The notes under the pieces are model-generated. The model saw only the letters and a list, made by a program, of their open reading frames with translations. It was not told where the DNA came from and ran no database searches. A stretch of 7,123 bases of DNA from Spirochaetae bacterium HGW-Spirochaetae-9 (lineage in GTDB: Bacteria; Spirochaetota; Spirochaetia; Treponematales; Rectinemataceae), in the NCBI GenBank assembly GCA_002839205.1, contig PGXP01000080.1:1-7123 (forward strand), read 5' to 3'. Positions 1 through 6,278 of this stretch are shown in pieces; positions within the stretch are counted from its first letter, which is position 1, and every line of letters begins with the position of its first letter. Both the position numbers and the translations under genes were made by a program.

Positions 1-216
1 CTGAGGGAATTCGCCAAGGCTGCAGGCATCGATGCCGCCGATGTCCACGGCGCGACCCTCCTCCACTACGCTGTAAGGGAGGGGAAGGTCGATGCCGCGA
101 GACTCCTCATGGAAATGGGAGCCAGCAAAGAGGCCAGGAACATATCCGGCGAGACGGCAGCCGACATAGCCAAAGCCAAGGGTGATGGGGCCATGAAGGC
201 TCTCTTTGGGATGTAG
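1..216 (+). CDS. Ankyrin-repeat protein, C-terminal fragment
   Basis: The reading frame is open from base 1 to a TAG at 214-216, giving 71 residues; the start lies outside the window. Residues around 19-44 carry one clear ankyrin repeat (G-x-T-L-L-H-Y-A, then R-E-G-K, then A-A-R-L-L-M-E-M-G-A). A second, degenerate C-terminal capping repeat follows (S-G-E-T-A-A-D-I-A). Ankyrin repeats are helical protein-binding scaffolds, so the partner and cellular location cannot be told from this piece. The tail ends soon after the capping repeat, so no further domain follows. The gene converges on the sigma-factor gene, with a strong hairpin between the two. I am confident of the repeat family and ignorant of the specific function. 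Confidence 0.85.
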   Translation: MREFAKAAGIDAADVHGATLLHYAVREGKVDAARLLMEMGASKEARNISGETAADIAKAKGDGAMKALFGM

Positions 217-241
217 GTACTTTTCCGTTATCGTTGGTGCC

Positions 242-285
242 GAAGGGGGCGGCCGGGCGGATCTATCCGCCCGGCCGCCCCCTTC
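242..285. terminator. Strong hairpin between convergent genes, probable bidirectional terminator
   Basis: Bases 242-260 pair perfectly with 267-285, giving a 19-bp stem, mostly G and C, around a 6-base loop (261-266). It begins 25 bases after the stop of the ankyrin gene on the plus strand. It also lies 48 bases past the stop of the sigma-factor gene on the minus strand. Position and stability suggest it ends both transcripts. No clear T run follows on either strand, so it is not a textbook intrinsic terminator. It may act as an RNA 3'-end stabiliser or need Rho or another factor. Confidence 0.6.
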
Positions 286-333
286 CATATCCGCAACGCT
301 GTTTATTTCAAACAATCAGCCTTGTGTTGGGCT

Positions 334-1356
334 TCAGCCCCCGCACTCCGACAGCTCCTTCCTCAGGCGGAGCTTTTCGAGGGTTCGCTCCTGTATTTGC
401 CGCACCCTCTCGCGCGTTATGCCGAGGGCTTTGCCCGTCTCCTCAAGGGTGTGGGTGGACTCCCCTGACAAGCCATAGCGCAACTTCAGTATCGTAGTCT
501 CCCGCTCGCTCAAGTCGCGGAGGACGCAATCCAGAATGTCCTTCATCGTCGTTGTGAAGGCTTCGGAATAGGGATCTATTCCCGTTTCATCCCTGAGGAC
601 ATCGGACAGCGAGGTGCTATTTTCATTGTCGATCGCCGAATCGAGGCTGGCTGTATTCTGGGAGAATTCCATCACCTTCAATACTTTCTGCCTCGTCATG
701 TCGACACGCCTGGCGATTTCGTCCACTTCAGGAACCCTGCCCAGTTCCTGGGTGAGCTGTTTGGATGCATAGTAGCATTTGCGTATCGTATTGAGCATAT
801 GGACGGGTATGCGTATAACCCTTCCCTGGTCTGCAAGGCTCTTGATGATAGCCTGCCGTATCCACCAAGTGGCATAGGTGGAAAACCTGTATCCGCGCGA
901 GTAGTCGAAGCGGGCGACGGCTTCAAGCAGCCCGATATTCCCTTCGTCGATGAGATCGAGCAGTCCCAAGCCCCGGTGCTGATAACTTTTCGCTATGGAA
1001 ACGACAAGGCGCAGGTTGGAAGATATCATCGACTGTTTTGTCGCTGAGAGCTCCTGTTCAAGCCGGGTTGTCTCCGACGCATGGCTGGCGCCCTGCTCCC
1101 CTTCAGGCATTGCCCGGTGCGACTCGAGATGCTTCGCCTGATCCTGTATGGATTTTCCCAGGTACTGTTCTTCAGCCGCGCTCAGGAGCTTGAATTTTGC
1201 TATCTGTGACAGATACAGCGAGAGGGGATCTTTTTCGTCGGCGTGGTGCTTTTTCCTGTCGGCATGCGTTTTAGGCAGATGGGATACGTCATGCTTTACC
1301 CCGGCTATTGAAGAAAGAGTTTCTTGCGCTTCGTTGACAACTTCTTTTCTATTCAT
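334..1356 (-). CDS. Group-2 type sigma-70 RNA polymerase sigma factor (RpoS/RpoD-like)
   Basis: This 340-residue protein directs RNA polymerase to promoters. Region 1.2 is at about 43-70 (D-P-L-S-L-Y-L...L-L-S-A-A-E-E). Region 2 is at about 112-186 and includes [28 protein letters not shown] and I-R-I-P-V-H-M. Region 3 follows (about 187-262). Region 4 is at about 277-332, with the DNA-binding helix T-R-E-R-V-R-Q-I-Q at 314-322. There is no acidic region 1.1 and no long non-conserved insert, so it is shorter than a primary RpoD and near RpoS in length. The L-L-D-L-I-D-E-G-N and R-Q-I-Q wording recalls RpoS, while I-A/L-A-D-Q...R-I-P-V-H-M recalls RpoD. Residue 171 is Ile where E. coli RpoD has Thr440. 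The N-terminal 42 residues are His/Lys-rich and not recognised. The ATG at 1356 is preceded by GTGAGG only two bases away; no better in-frame start exists before an upstream stop at 1387-1389. A LysM/LytM gene lies immediately upstream on the same strand. It is certainly a sigma-70 factor; an alternative rather than housekeeping role is inferred. Confidence 0.93.
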   Translation of the reverse strand: MNRKEVVNEAQETLSSIAGVKHDVSHLPKTHADRKKHHADEKDPLSLYLSQIAKFKLLSAAEEQYLGKSIQDQAKHLESHRAMPEGEQGASHASETTRLEQELSATKQSMISSNLRLVVSIAKSYQHRGLGLLDLIDEGNIGLLEAVARFDYSRGYRFSTYATWWIRQAIIKSLADQGRVIRIPVHMLNTIRKCYYASKQLTQELGRVPEVDEIARRVDMTRQKVLKVMEFSQNTASLDSAIDNENSTSLSDVLRDETGIDPYSEAFTTTMKDILDCVLRDLSERETTILKLRYGLSGESTHTLEETGKALGITRERVRQIQERTLEKLRLRKELSECGG

Positions 1357-1396
1357 AGCCTCACTTTTTAACTGGAACGCGATGGCTTACATTCAA

Positions 1397-1425
1397 ATAA
1401 TAGCATGCCTGAAGCCAGCAGTGAA
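1397..1425 (-). promoter_or_regulatory. Candidate sigma-70-type promoter for the sigma-factor gene
   Basis: Read on the minus strand, TTCACT (1420-1425) and TATTAT (1397-1402) are separated by 17 bases. They match 4 of 6 and 5 of 6 consensus positions. The element would start transcription around 1390 and give a leader of about 30-35 bases. It lies in the AT-rich 103-base gap between the LysM protein gene and the sigma-factor gene. It overlaps the sigma-54-like element listed separately, so at most one may be real. Confidence 0.35.
1402..1417 (-). promoter_or_regulatory. Possible sigma-54 (-24/-12) promoter upstream of the sigma-factor gene
   Basis: On the minus strand TGGC (1414-1417) is followed by ATGCT (1402-1406), with the invariant GG and GC exactly ten bases apart. 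Eight of the twelve specified positions of TGGCACG-N4-TTGCW match; the ACG block does not. Transcription would start about 36 bases before the sigma-factor ATG. Borrelia burgdorferi rpoS is known to be driven by a sigma-54 promoter, which makes the location notable. No enhancer-binding-protein site could be recognised, and such a short motif can arise by chance. Confidence 0.25.
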
Positions 1426-1459
1426 GACTAAATATGAAAAAATGTCAAGTTAGAGCGTA

Positions 1460-2371
1460 TCAGTCGCGAGGCGCCAATGCGGGGTCTATTGGCTGGCCAT
1501 TCCTGAAGACGAAAAAATAGGCTATCGGTGAGCCGTCCTTGGCGTCGATCCCAATCTTCCCGATCTCCTTGCCCGAGACAATCTGGTCGCCCGTTTTCAC
1601 AAAGAGGGCTTCGTTGCCGCCGTAGACGTAGACATATCCCGATTTGGCCTGGATAAAAACCACCTGGTTGAACCCTCGCGAAGGCCCGGCCGACACGACC
1701 GTACCCGAAGCGATGGCTTTGGCCGCTTCGCCTGCCTTCACTCTGATCATCATCCCTTCAAGCTTGCCATCCAGGTACATAGCCTTGCCGGGCACCGGCC
1801 ACTCCAGCTTCATGTCGACAATCCTGTCCTGTGTCTTCACCGGTTCGGGCAGGGTGACTCGCCCCGCGCTAATGGGGGGAGCGGGAAGAATTGTTGTTGT
1901 TGTCGTCGATGAGGTTGTTGCGACAGGCTGCAGTATTGTCATTGGTGTTGTGACGGAAGGTGTCGTGGTTGGTGGCATCGTGGTAGTGGATGTTGCCGCC
2001 ACGATGGGCTGTGCCGGTATTATGAGAGTGTCGCCGATCTTAAGGATATAATCCAGCTTGAGCTTGTTCGCTGCCAACAGCTCGCCTATGGTCACTCCGT
2101 AGAGCCTGGCGATCCCATAGAGGGTTTCACCTTTCGCTACCGTGTGAACGGAAGGGATGATGAGGATGGTGCCGATCCGCAGTTTCGTCGGATCGGTGAT
2201 TCCATTGGCGGCAGCCAGCGCCTCGTAGGAAACCTTGTACTTTCTGGAAACGGCATAGAGCGTCTCGCCCTTGCCTAAAGTGTGCGTGAGGGGATTTTGC
2301 GCGAATGCGGGAAGAGCCAGCGCGATGAGCACGCAGGCGGTCAGTGTTCGTAGTGTGAGTTTATTCATCAT
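1460..2371 (-). CDS. Secreted LysM-LysM-LytM protein with degenerate M23 domain (NlpD/EnvC-like)
   Basis: The 303-residue product starts at the ATG pair 2369-2371/2366-2368, because a signal peptide follows at once: a basic start, a hydrophobic core (about 8-21) and an A-F-A/Q cut after residue 24. An ATG at 2449 would only add 26 unrelated residues ahead of it. Cys13 is not in a lipobox, so unlike E. coli NlpD this looks soluble and periplasmic. Two LysM peptidoglycan-binding repeats (about 29-73 and 76-119, each with K-G-E-T-L-Y) lead into a Thr/Pro-rich linker (120-183). A LytM/M23 fold follows (about 190-296; W-P-V-P-G-K, V-K-T-G-D-Q-I, N-G-Q-P-I-D-P). The zinc ligands of active M23 enzymes are missing: the H-x-G-x-D, Y-A-H and H-L-H-F sites read as L-E-G-M-M-I, Y-V-Y and I-A-Y-F-F. 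Such domains in EnvC and NlpD activate cell-wall amidases rather than cut the wall, and I infer the same here. The ribosome-binding site is weak (GGA, closer to ideal for the second ATG). The sigma-factor gene follows 103 bases downstream on the same strand. Confidence 0.87.
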   Translation of the reverse strand: MMNKLTLRTLTACVLIALALPAFAQNPLTHTLGKGETLYAVSRKYKVSYEALAAANGITDPTKLRIGTILIIPSVHTVAKGETLYGIARLYGVTIGELLAANKLKLDYILKIGDTLIIPAQPIVAATSTTTMPPTTTPSVTTPMTILQPVATTSSTTTTTILPAPPISAGRVTLPEPVKTQDRIVDMKLEWPVPGKAMYLDGKLEGMMIRVKAGEAAKAIASGTVVSAGPSRGFNQVVFIQAKSGYVYVYGGNEALFVKTGDQIVSGKEIGKIGIDAKDGSPIAYFFVFRNGQPIDPALAPRD

Positions 2372-2481
2372 GTTTCCATTACAAGTATCGGCACCTCGGC
2401 CCCATCGATTGAGGAGGGATTGGAAAAAAGCGCCTTCGTTGCGCGACAAATCGGCACAGTGGCATGTGATGCCTTTTCATT

Positions 2482-2512
2482 TTGCCTTTGAACAGGTAGA
2501 ATTGCGTATATT
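2482..2512 (+). promoter_or_regulatory. Candidate promoter of the pfp-lolA-rodZ-rimO operon
   Basis: TATATT at 2507-2512 is a 5-of-6 match to the -10 consensus. The best upstream partner is TTGCCT at 2482-2487, but the spacer is 19 bases, longer than optimal. TTGAAC at 2488-2493 is too close. The start of transcription would fall near 2519, very near the ribosome-binding site, leaving a short leader. The location is right for the operon, but the -35 is weak, so an activator or a different promoter is possible. Confidence 0.3.
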
Positions 2513-2518
2513 AATCAT

Positions 2519-2524
2519 CAGGAG
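2519..2524 (+). promoter_or_regulatory. Ribosome-binding site of pfp
   Basis: CAGGAG, ending nine bases before the ATG at 2534, is a good Shine-Dalgarno sequence. It supports this start for pfp. Confidence 0.7.
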
Positions 2525-2533
2525 ACTTCAGGT

Positions 2534-4192
2534 ATGTCCGATCGTTCACCGCTGAACAATGCGCGTTTTGCCTATATCCCCAAAATGCCCGAAATTTATG
2601 CTTCACGGATAGCCGGGATCAAGGCAGTGCCTACCGAAATCATAGAGCCAGCATACGACAAGGACAGCCTCAAGGAAATATTCACGCACAGCTACGGGAA
2701 ACCCGCCGTCAAGTTTATGGCGGGTGAAAACATGGTCGCTTCCAAAACCCTCATCGTGGGCGTCCTCCTCTCGGGCGGTCCCGCGCCCGGTGGCCACAAT
2801 GTCATCGCCGGCCTTTTCGACGGGCTGAAGCGCGGTTCATCCGAATCAAAACTGATAGGATTCAAGGGCGGCCCCGGAGGTCTCGTCGACGACAAATTCA
2901 TCGAGATCACCGCCGAGCTTGTCGATTCCTACCGCAATACCGGCGGCTTTGACATGGTGGGTTCGGGCCGCACCAAGATCGAGACGCCCGAGCAGTTCGA
3001 AAAAGCCCTGGCCAACGCTGTCAGTCACCATCTCGACGCCCTCATCGTCGTCGGCGGCGATGATTCCAACACGAACGCGGCTCTTTTGGCCGAGTATTTT
3101 TCCTCCCACGGTACATCCATCAGCGTGGTGGGCGTGCCCAAGACCATAGACGGCGACCTCAAGAACGAGTGGATAGAGGCTTCCTTCGGCTTCGATACGG
3201 CCACCAAGACCTATTCCGAACTCATCGGCAACATCTGCCGCGACGCTCCCTCCGGAAGGAAATACTGGCACTTTATCAGGCTGATGGGCCGTTCTGCCTC
3301 ACACATCGCCCTCGAATGCGCCCTCCAGACGAGGCCGAACGTCACCCTCATCTCGGAAGAAATCGAAGCCAGGAAGATGAGCCTTGCGCAGATCATCGAC
3401 ATCATCGCCTCCTCGGTGGCTTCCAGGGCTTCCAAGGGTGAAAATTTCGGCGTCATCCTCATACCCGAAGGGCTGATCGAGTTTGTCCCGGAGATGAAGA
3501 TCCTGATCGCCGGCATCAATGAACTGCTCGCCCATGAAGGCGATCGGTTCAAGGCCCTCGCTTCGTTGGAGGCACAGAAGGCTTTCATCGCGGAAAGGCT
3601 CCCCGGGGAATCGGCCCGGCTTTTCACTTCCCTTCCCGGCGACATCAGCGCCCAGCTCTGCTGGGACAGGGACCCTCACGGCAACGTCCAGGTTTCGCGC
3701 ATCGAAACAGAAAAGCTTCTCGTCGCCATGGTGAAGACAAAGCTGGCCAGTATGGCCGCCGAGGGCAGCTACAGGGGCAAGTTCGACTATCAGACTCATT
3801 TTATGGGCTACGAAGGCCGCTGTGCCTTCCCCACCAACTTCGATGCGGACTACTGCTATTCACTGGGTTTCACGGCATATCTCCTGGCCCTTTACGGCTT
3901 CTCGGGGTATATAGCCTCCATACGCAACCTCGCCTCCCCGGCCGGCGAGTGGATACCGGGAGGAATTCCCCTTGTATCGATGATGAACATCGAGCATCGC
4001 CACGGCATGGATAAGCCCGTCATCCGAAAGGCCCTCGTGGAACTGGACGGCAAGCCTTTCAAGTACTTCGCATCACAACGGGACAAATGGGCCCTCTCCT
4101 CGGATTACCGCCTTCCGGGCAGCATCCAGTATTTCGGTCCTCCGGCTGTCACCGACATGCCGAGCCTTATCATCCAGATTGAACGGAGCTGA
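2534..4192 (+). CDS. pfp: Diphosphate--fructose-6-phosphate 1-phosphotransferase (PPi-PFK)
   Basis: The enzyme interconverts fructose 6-phosphate and fructose 1,6-bisphosphate using pyrophosphate, a reversible cytosolic glycolysis/gluconeogenesis step. The 552-residue length fits the long PFP form known from plants, Borrelia and Treponema. Visible motifs are G-G-P-A-P-G-G at 81-87, G-G-D-D-S-N-T at 174-180, P-K-T-I-D-G-D at 202-208, M-G-R at 251-253, P-E-G at 311-313 and G-Y-E-G-R at 425-429. Asp177 sits where ATP-dependent enzymes have Gly (E. coli Gly104), and Lys203 sits where they have Gly124. Both are established signs of PPi use. Asp206 matches the catalytic Asp127 of E. coli PfkA. The start is backed by CAGGAG nine bases upstream. 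It is the first gene of the operon; lolA begins five bases after its stop, and the lolA ribosome-binding site lies inside its last codons, suggesting coupled translation. No allosteric effector site is expected in this class. Confidence 0.96.
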   Translation: MSDRSPLNNARFAYIPKMPEIYASRIAGIKAVPTEIIEPAYDKDSLKEIFTHSYGKPAVKFMAGENMVASKTLIVGVLLSGGPAPGGHNVIAGLFDGLKRGSSESKLIGFKGGPGGLVDDKFIEITAELVDSYRNTGGFDMVGSGRTKIETPEQFEKALANAVSHHLDALIVVGGDDSNTNAALLAEYFSSHGTSISVVGVPKTIDGDLKNEWIEASFGFDTATKTYSELIGNICRDAPSGRKYWHFIRLMGRSASHIALECALQTRPNVTLISEEIEARKMSLAQIIDIIASSVASRASKGENFGVILIPEGLIEFVPEMKILIAGINELLAHEGDRFKALASLEAQKAFIAERLPGESARLFTSLPGDISAQLCWDRDPHGNVQVSRIETEKLLVAMVKTKLASMAAEGSYRGKFDYQTHFMGYEGRCAFPTNFDADYCYSLGFTAYLLALYGFSGYIASIRNLASPAGEWIPGGIPLVSMMNIEHRHGMDKPVIRKALVELDGKPFKYFASQRDKWALSSDYRLPGSIQYFGPPAVTDMPSLIIQIERS

Positions 4193-4197
4193 AGCGC

Positions 4198-4872
4198 ATG
4201 AAAAAAACTTCCGCCATCTGCCTCATCCTCGTCTCACTTGTCCTTGCCGCGGGCGCTCAGGATTTCCTGACAGCCGAGCAGTTTTTCACCAAAGTTTCGG
4301 ACAGGTATTCGACGATCGAAGACTATGAGGCGTCGCTCGCCATTTCCAACGCAAGCCAGCCGATGAAGGGCAAGCTGTATTTCAAGTCGCCCTCCCTCCT
4401 GCGCATCGATTTTAGCCAGCCGCCCGAGCAGGTGATCGTCTTCGATGGCGAGCGCCTGATCGTGTACATCCCTCAGTTTCGGGCTGTCCTCCAGCAGGAC
4501 ACAGGGAGCGCCGGCCTCGGGGCAGCCGCCGCATCCATGGCATCGAGGGAAGGGCTCTCGATGATGAAACGCAATTACACTATAGCTTGGGAATCCAGCC
4601 CTCAAGCCGTCGTCCTCGATCCGGATTCTTCCGAAATGGTCCACAAGCTGATGCTGGCGCGAAAAACAGTCGCCGAGGGTTTCAAGACGATCCGGATTTC
4701 CGTCTCGGAATCCAGCCTTCTGATCCGCAGGATCGAGGGCTGGACCGTCGCCAACGAGCGGATAGCCTTCGATTTCACTTCGGTGAAGCAGAACCAGAAT
4801 ATCCCTGCCACAAGGTTCCTCTACGACGCTCCCGCGAGCGCCAATGTATATAATAATTTTCTTTTCCAGTGA
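4198..4872 (+). CDS. lolA: Outer-membrane lipoprotein carrier LolA
   Basis: This is a periplasmic chaperone that takes lipoproteins released by the LolCDE transporter and carries them to the outer membrane. The 224-residue product has a signal peptide (K-K start, hydrophobic core 5-18, A-G-A/Q cut after residue 20). Cys8 is within the core and not a lipobox, so it is not itself a lipoprotein. The LolA-family pattern is clear: G-K-L-Y-F-K-S-P-S-L-L-R-I-D-F at 58-72, then Q-V-I-V-F-D-G-E-R-L-I-V-Y-I-P at 78-92. A C-terminal strand ends in F-L-Y-D-A-P-A. Length is close to the usual 200-220 residues. CGGAG at 4184-4188, nine bases before the ATG and inside the end of pfp, supports the start. An Ala/Gly/Met-rich stretch (105-123) replaces part of the loop region of enterobacterial LolA. 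The next gene starts 20 bases past the stop. Spirochaetes have abundant outer-membrane lipoproteins, so the role fits the inferred host. Confidence 0.86.
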   Translation: MKKTSAICLILVSLVLAAGAQDFLTAEQFFTKVSDRYSTIEDYEASLAISNASQPMKGKLYFKSPSLLRIDFSQPPEQVIVFDGERLIVYIPQFRAVLQQDTGSAGLGAAAASMASREGLSMMKRNYTIAWESSPQAVVLDPDSSEMVHKLMLARKTVAEGFKTIRISVSESSLLIRRIEGWTVANERIAFDFTSVKQNQNIPATRFLYDAPASANVYNNFLFQ

Positions 4873-4892
4873 CGAGAGGTGAAGAAGGTCCG

Positions 4893-6269
4893 ATGGCTAA
4901 AATAGGATCCAGAATACAGGAAACCAGACTCAGGAAGGGGCTCACTCTCGACAGGATAGCCGACGACACCAATATCAGCTTGAGGTTCTTGTCCAAAATC
5001 GAGAATGACGATTTTACAGGATTCCCTGGCGAGCCATATATTGTCGGTTTTATCCGCAACTATTCCGAATACCTCGGTTTGGACCCGGAAATTATGATCG
5101 GTCTCTATAGAGCCCAGGATGATGAAATCCCTCCGGTCATGGTGGAGGCTTCGGCAGCACAAGAGGCTGCATCGAAGCCTGAGACTCCCGCGAAACCTGA
5201 AATTTCCGAGTCGGCGGTGGAAGGCGATGCAGCCCCAGCTGGCGAGCCCGAGATCGAGAAGCCAAAGAAAGTACGCAAGCCCAAGGCGATCCCTGCCGAA
5301 CCCATTTCCGAACCCAGCGCCGAGACAACAGGCCCCAAACCCCGAAACCGCTCGCCTGCCAGGGCAAAAAAGGCGCCGGCACCTTCGCTTGAAGTGCGAC
5401 TCGCCCCACCTTCGCCTCCACCCGAAACCGTGAAGAAAAAGGTATCGTTTTCAACCATAATGCTCAGCATTCTGGCGATCGCCATCGTAGTGGTAGCCGC
5501 ACTCTGGATTGTCGCCGGAGGTGTCGCGAGGATTTCAAAGCAGGAAGACGGCGAAAAGGCTCCTTCCGAATACAGGGTGGAGGGCGGTGCCTTCGAAATG
5601 CGCCTCTATATCGGAGACAGCCTTCTGGTTCCCCTGGGCAACGATGTCTACAAGATCCGCCTTGCCGCTATCGGAGATACTGTGGATCTTGAGACTCCCT
5701 TTGGAATCTTCAAGCTGGCGCTCAGCGAGACGGCTCCGATCGATCCTGGCAAGGACGGCAGCGCCGACGCCTCTATAGTCATAGGGGATTTCGAGAAAAA
5801 CAGGCCTGCCTCAGGCGCTCTCGTGAAAGTGGAATTCTCAGCGCTCGAACCGAGCGATTATGCCGGAAGCGACATCACCATCCCGGAGAATGCGAGCGCC
5901 GTTATGGCAGAGAATGCGACAAACCTGAGTGCTCCCAAGACTGATACTGTCATCATCAAATCCACGCGGGGCCCCTACCCCTTCGTCGTCCAGGTGAGCT
6001 TCAGGGGGAGCTGCCTTTTCCGCTATGAAGCCGACCGCAAGGAATGGGTGGAGAAATATTTCTCCAAGGGCGAAAGCATCACCCTCAACGTAACGAACGC
6101 CCTCACGGTTTGGACTTCGAACGCCCAGGCCGTCAAGATGAGCTTCCAGGCATCGGGCGGCAAGACGGCCGACCTGGAACTGGGCCAACCGGGCGAAATC
6201 GCCGTAAAAAGGATATCCTGGTCCCAGAGCGGCGGTTCATGGGCTCTCATATCATCCAATCTCGACTGA
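4893..6269 (+). CDS. rodZ: RodZ-like cytoskeletal membrane protein (HTH_25 / TM / DUF4115)
   Basis: RodZ couples MreB filaments to the cell-wall elongation machinery and helps set cell shape. The 458-residue product has four parts. A Cro/CI-type helix-turn-helix at about 3-72 (I-G-S-R-I-Q-E-T-R, L-T-L-D-R-I-A-D-D-T-N-I-S, F-L-S-K-I-E-N, F-I-R-N-Y-S-E-Y-L-G) is the RodZ cytoplasmic domain that binds MreB. A Pro/Ala/Glu/Lys-rich linker follows (about 80-183). A single membrane helix spans about 188-210, preceded by K-K-K. A DUF4115-type beta domain ends the protein (about 355-445). Between helix and DUF4115 is an extra domain of about 100 residues (228-320), not typical of E. coli RodZ (337 residues). 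The ATG at 4893 is chosen because AGGTGAAGAAGG precedes it. A GTG at 4869 overlapping the lolA stop adds eight residues but has no ribosome-binding site. rimO begins nine bases after its stop. Function is inferred from the domain layout; a transcription-factor role is less likely because of the ectodomain. Confidence 0.83.
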   Translation: MAKIGSRIQETRLRKGLTLDRIADDTNISLRFLSKIENDDFTGFPGEPYIVGFIRNYSEYLGLDPEIMIGLYRAQDDEIPPVMVEASAAQEAASKPETPAKPEISESAVEGDAAPAGEPEIEKPKKVRKPKAIPAEPISEPSAETTGPKPRNRSPARAKKAPAPSLEVRLAPPSPPPETVKKKVSFSTIMLSILAIAIVVVAALWIVAGGVARISKQEDGEKAPSEYRVEGGAFEMRLYIGDSLLVPLGNDVYKIRLAAIGDTVDLETPFGIFKLALSETAPIDPGKDGSADASIVIGDFEKNRPASGALVKVEFSALEPSDYAGSDITIPENASAVMAENATNLSAPKTDTVIIKSTRGPYPFVVQVSFRGSCLFRYEADRKEWVEKYFSKGESITLNVTNALTVWTSNAQAVKMSFQASGGKTADLELGQPGEIAVKRISWSQSGGSWALISSNLD

Positions 6270-6273
6270 GGAT
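6268..6273 (+). promoter_or_regulatory. Ribosome-binding site deciding the GTG start of rimO
   Basis: GAGGAT overlaps the stop codon of the RodZ-like gene. Its GAGG core ends seven bases before the GTG at 6279. It fixes the start of a gene that has no ATG start, and it implies coupled translation with the upstream gene. Confidence 0.7.
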
Positions 6274-6278
6274 AGTGC

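Larger units (their letters stand above)
2372..2533. promoter_or_regulatory. Divergent intergenic region between LysM/LytM gene and pfp
   Basis: This 162-base gap must hold the start signals for two divergent units. A short inverted repeat, GGCAT-GTG-ATGCC, sits at 2461-2473 and could be an operator, but it is only 5 bp per arm. Its pfp-side half is AT-rich and holds the candidate pfp promoter. I find no convincing -10/-35 pair on the minus strand for the LysM/LytM gene. Confidence 0.4.

Noticed and set aside
1443..1448. Perfect TTGACA on the minus strand in the gap before the sigma-factor gene
   Set aside because: At 15-18 bases downstream there is no acceptable -10 (best is TTCACT, 3 of 6), so it does not form a promoter by itself.
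2372..2449. Longer start (ATG at 2449) for the LysM/LytM protein
   Set aside because: It would place 26 polar residues in front of a clear signal peptide. The ATG pair at 2366-2371 begins exactly at that signal peptide.
2846..3799. Long antisense frames over pfp (141, 144 and 166 codons)
   Set aside because: They mirror codon bias of pfp on the opposite strand, have no recognisable domains, and lack ribosome-binding sites worth noting.
4849..4854. Perfect TATAAT at the 3' end of lolA, possibly an internal promoter for the RodZ-like gene
   Set aside because: No -35 element at the right distance and no extended -10; the bases are codons for V-Y-N-N near the lolA end. The short gap favours operon reading.
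4869..4892. GTG start at 4869 for the RodZ-like protein, overlapping the lolA stop by four bases
   Set aside because: No ribosome-binding site precedes it, while AGGTGAAGAAGG precedes the ATG at 4893, where the helix-turn-helix domain begins.
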